A DNA stretch of 16,445 nucleotides from Campylobacteraceae bacterium (lineage in GTDB: Bacteria; Campylobacterota; Campylobacteria; Campylobacterales; Sulfurovaceae): contig JALSOO010000247.1 in NCBI GenBank assembly GCA_026986355.1, positions 1-16,445 on the forward strand, in the 5' to 3' direction. The translations under genes were made by a program, and so were the position numbers. Of the stretch, positions 13,770 through 16,445 are shown in pieces. How positions within the stretch are numbered: the first letter of the stretch is position 1; every line of letters begins with the position of its first letter. The notes under the pieces are model-generated. The model was not told the origin of the DNA, did no database searches, and was given only the letters and a program-made list of their open reading frames with translations.

Positions 13770-15452
13770 ATGAAAAAGTTTGAGAATTTTATTTTTTGGA
13801 TTTTAGATAGTAAGTTTAGAAAAACTTTAGTAATTATTTTAACAATTCTTGCATTTTTTGCATCACTTTTAATGTTTCCTTCAAAAGCTGTTCTAGCTAG
13901 AATGTTACCAGGTAAAAGTGCTACAACATTCTCTATCTATGTCGATACACCTACAGGAAGTTCTATAGAAGAGACAACAAAGGTAACTGATTGTATATCT
14001 ACTGTATTAGAAAAAGAGAAATCAATTTTAGATATTTCTACCTATTATGGTCAGGGTATTCCTCTGGATTATGCTGGATTGGTTAAAGGCTCTATGATGA
14101 AAAGAACCGAAAATGTTGCTGAAATGTCTATTAACTTAACACCTATTCATGAACGAGATGAACCCTCATTTTTAATGGTCAGTAGGCTTCGTCCTGTTTT
14201 AAACAAAGAGTGTTCTTCACTTGTAGCAGGTACAACCATCAAATTGGTTGAACAACCATCAGGACCACCAACTTTGGCTCAGATTGTTGTAGAGGTACAA
14301 GGTAAGAATCTTGAGAAGATGAGAAAACTATCTACAGAAGTCGCTAATATCTTATCTCATACCAAAGATTTAGTAGATGTTGATATTTTAGCTGATGATA
14401 TTTATGATACATATAAATTGATTCCCGATGTTAAAAAAATTGCCGATGAGTCATTGACTGTAGAACAAGTTAATAATATCTTGTATCTATCCTTTGAAGG
14501 AATGTCTATTGCAGCTAAAAACTCTGAAAATAGTTTAGTTCAAATACCTATATTTTTAGTTTTAGATGATAAAAATAGAAGAATGAAAGGAGATGATGCT
14601 AAAGCTATCAAAGATAAGCTTAGTAAATTAAATTTGATGAATAGACTTGGAGAACAGATTTCAGTTGATGAAGTAGTCAAAATAGTAAAAGTTAAATCAT
14701 CTCCTACCATTATGCACAAAGATTTAAAACGAACCATAAATGTAATAGCAGAGACCGATAATGTATCTCAAGTATACCCTCTACTCGATGCTCGTGAGAC
14801 GATGATGGAGTATTTTAAATCTAAGTATATAGTAGATACTGTTGGGTTATCTACCTATATGTTTGATTTGAAATTGACCGATAAAGAGACAGGAGAGAAG
14901 TTCCTCTTGCGTTGGGACGGAGAGATGAAAGTAACCTTGGATACCTTTAGAGATTTGGGTGCTGCATTTATTGCTGCGTTGGTTCTTATCTTCTTCTTGT
15001 TGGTTATTTACTATAAAAGCTTTGTATTGAGTGGTATTATCTTGGGAGGCTCTATGTTGTCTCTTATTGGTGTTATTTTAGGACATTGGGTTGCTGATTT
15101 GGTTACAGAACAGACTTTCTTCTTGACAGCTACCTCTCTAATTGGATTTATTGCTCTAATGGGTATATCATCAAGAAACTCACTACTATTAATTGACTTT
15201 GCAAAGAGTCTAATCAATGAGCATGGAATGGAAAAACGAAGAGCTATCGCCCACGCATCTGCTACTAGAGCTATACCTATCTTTTTGACAGCTATTGCTA
15301 TCATTTTGGGTTCGGCATTGTTAGCAAGTGACCCAATATTTGGTGGTCTTGGTGTGGCATTGATTTCAGGTACAATAGCTGCTGTATTTGTATCGCTTCT
15401 TTTTGTTCCTGTATTGATGGATAATGCAAAAGATATGAATAAAACCGAGTAG
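13770..15452 (+). CDS. RND efflux permease, C-terminal half (split gene)
   Basis: The protein is 560 aa and supplies what the upstream ORF lacks: TM7 (about 18-36), the second periplasmic porter region (about 40-390, including the family-like EQPSGPPTLAQIVVEVQG at about 161-178), and TM8-TM12 (about 396-550, with TM10 GFIALMGISSRNSLLLIDFA). Together the halves make about 1130 residues, the size of a complete RND protomer. ATG 13770 is the codon right after the TAG of the first half and is in the same frame. AAAGGGG (13755-13761) lies 8 nt before it, a proper SD. I infer that it is translated separately, with both chains assembling in the membrane. A strain-specific nonsense change in a formerly fused gene is the main alternative. 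Confidence 0.9.
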   Translation: MKKFENFIFWILDSKFRKTLVIILTILAFFASLLMFPSKAVLARMLPGKSATTFSIYVDTPTGSSIEETTKVTDCISTVLEKEKSILDISTYYGQGIPLDYAGLVKGSMMKRTENVAEMSINLTPIHERDEPSFLMVSRLRPVLNKECSSLVAGTTIKLVEQPSGPPTLAQIVVEVQGKNLEKMRKLSTEVANILSHTKDLVDVDILADDIYDTYKLIPDVKKIADESLTVEQVNNILYLSFEGMSIAAKNSENSLVQIPIFLVLDDKNRRMKGDDAKAIKDKLSKLNLMNRLGEQISVDEVVKIVKVKSSPTIMHKDLKRTINVIAETDNVSQVYPLLDARETMMEYFKSKYIVDTVGLSTYMFDLKLTDKETGEKFLLRWDGEMKVTLDTFRDLGAAFIAALVLIFFLLVIYYKSFVLSGIILGGSMLSLIGVILGHWVADLVTEQTFFLTATSLIGFIALMGISSRNSLLLIDFAKSLINEHGMEKRRAIAHASATRAIPIFLTAIAIILGSALLASDPIFGGLGVALISGTIAAVFVSLLFVPVLMDNAKDMNKTE

Positions 15453-15455
15453 ATT

Positions 15456-16445
15456 TTGTTTAAAGCTAGGGTATTGTCATTGGGCTTTATAACGCTAATG
15501 ATAATAACTCTATTCTATCTATTGGAGACCAAAAGAGGTTATGATAGATTAGAAAAATTAATTGAATATTATATATCAGATAGGGTCGATAACGATATAG
15601 ATATTACTCTATTAGATATAGATGATTATCCAAATATTAGAATAGAGTTAACTATCAATAAGGGAGCAAATCTATCTCTATATGGAGTAATCAATAGAGA
15701 TACTATCAATATGAAGTATCATCTTTGGGGTAGTTCATTAGATTTTGATGAACTTCATCTAAAAGATAGATTTAATCTTTTTGGTAGAGTAAAAGGTAAA
15801 TTTAATCTATTAGATATTTCTGGATATGGAGAGATATTTGATGGAGGTATAACCTATCAGTTAAGTAAGACTCAAAATGAGATGAGAGATATTATATTCT
15901 CCCTAAAAAGAGCAAAGAGTGAAAAAATACTACTATTTTTAGATGAAGAGCCTATTATTAAATCTTTTATAGATATAAATGGCACATTTAGCACCTTTGG
16001 AAAATATACAAAGATAGGTCAAACCAAACTCTATCTGCACAAGACAACTATTCCTATTAGGGAAAACAATCTAACGGTTACATCAACTATGTTTGTAGAT
16101 TTTAATAATACGACCTATAGATATAGAGGTTTTATATATTCAGATATATCGTCCATAAATATAAAAAATGGTCTCTATCATGAGGGAAAAAAGAGAGTAA
16201 CTTTTGACTATAATTTATCTATAAAAAAATTTAATAGATTGATAAAAGATAAAATTGATATAGATGGAAATCTATTCTATAATAGAGATAACAACTCATT
16301 TAAGATATATGGAAATAGTAATAAGTTTGGAGGAGATATAAAATTTCAATATGAGAAAAATAGTTTAACTATAAAATTACAAGATGTATCATTAGTAAAA
16401 ATAGTAAACTTCTTTGAGTATAAATCTCTATTTAATAGTTATCTA
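15456..16445 (+). CDS. Signal-anchored envelope protein, AsmA/TamB-like (3' end outside window)
   Basis: My reading gives 330 open codons from TTG 15456 to the window edge. It begins MFKARVLSLGFITLMIITLF, a basic N terminus followed by one hydrophobic helix (about 6-23), so the rest should be periplasmic. The remainder is rich in short alternating polar/hydrophobic strands with GxxKGxF-type turns (for example FGRVKGKFNLLDISGYGEIF). This resembles the repeated beta-groove architecture of AsmA/TamB/YhdP proteins, which carry phospholipid across the periplasm. I base this on texture, not on a signature motif, so the family call is moderate. The SD is poor; the TTG sits 3 nt after the RND stop, so coupling is likely. 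Alternative starts are TTG 15480 (AGGG 8 nt upstream) and ATG 15498, but both cut into the anchor. Confidence 0.55.
   Translation, partial: MFKARVLSLGFITLMIITLFYLLETKRGYDRLEKLIEYYISDRVDNDIDITLLDIDDYPNIRIELTINKGANLSLYGVINRDTINMKYHLWGSSLDFDELHLKDRFNLFGRVKGKFNLLDISGYGEIFDGGITYQLSKTQNEMRDIIFSLKRAKSEKILLFLDEEPIIKSFIDINGTFSTFGKYTKIGQTKLYLHKTTIPIRENNLTVTSTMFVDFNNTTYRYRGFIYSDISSINIKNGLYHEGKKRVTFDYNLSIKKFNRLIKDKIDIDGNLFYNRDNNSFKIYGNSNKFGGDIKFQYEKNSLTIKLQDVSLVKIVNFFEYKSLFNSYL

Noticed and set aside
1..16445. tRNA genes, CRISPR arrays, insertion sequences, prophage or replication origin
   Set aside because: I looked for cloverleaf-like GTTCRA segments, spaced direct repeats, transposase motifs and DnaA-box clusters and saw none.

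Overview
The window looks like a chromosomal segment from a low-GC member of the Campylobacterota (a Sulfurimonas/Sulfurovum-type genome is my guess; genus not determined). The reasons are the order of the S10-spc ribosomal cluster, the absence of an L30 gene (rpmD) between rpsE and rplO, a zinc-type S14 of 61 residues, secY-map-infA at the end of the cluster, heavy use of AGA and ATA codons, and AT-rich promoters without a clear -35 box.

Layout. (1) Bases 1-880, minus strand: the 5' part of a P-loop ATPase gene (AAA ATPase followed by winged-helix and DUF4143-like regions), running off the left edge. (2) Bases 881-1032: a divergent intergenic region with two palindromes and the probable promoter/leader of the ribosomal operon. 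(3) Bases 1033-11607, plus strand: an unbroken run of 23 genes, rpsJ-rplC-rplD-rplW-rplB-rpsS-rplV-rpsC-rplP-rpmC-rpsQ-rplN-rplX-rplE-rpsN-rpsH-rplF-rplR-rpsE-rplO-secY-map-infA. All are intact, with gaps of 0-13 nt or small overlaps, except 34 nt before infA. The usual alpha-operon genes (rpmJ, rpsM, rpsK, rpsD, rpoA, rplQ) do not follow infA. (4) Bases 11609-11818: a small unrecognised gene tucked behind infA, followed by a probable intrinsic terminator (11850-11872). (5) Bases 11873-12059: a very AT-rich regulatory region with repeated AATCTAT/ATAGATT half-sites. (6) Bases 12060-15452: an RND-type efflux permease encoded as two abutting ORFs in the same reading frame, separated by a single TAG codon. 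The first half ends in a Cys/His-rich cytoplasmic tail. (7) Bases 15456-16445: an open frame, again in the same reading frame and directly behind a TAG, encoding a signal-anchored, beta-rich AsmA/TamB-like protein that runs off the right edge.

Functionally, the central block makes ribosomal proteins, the SecY channel, methionine aminopeptidase and IF1, which are co-expressed for protein synthesis, export and N-terminal maturation. The right-hand block is a separate envelope unit: an RND pump without an adjacent adaptor or outer-membrane channel gene in view, coupled to a probable envelope lipid-homeostasis protein. The most unusual part of the window is this block: the in-frame split RND pump, its metal-ligand-like tail, and the in-frame third gene.
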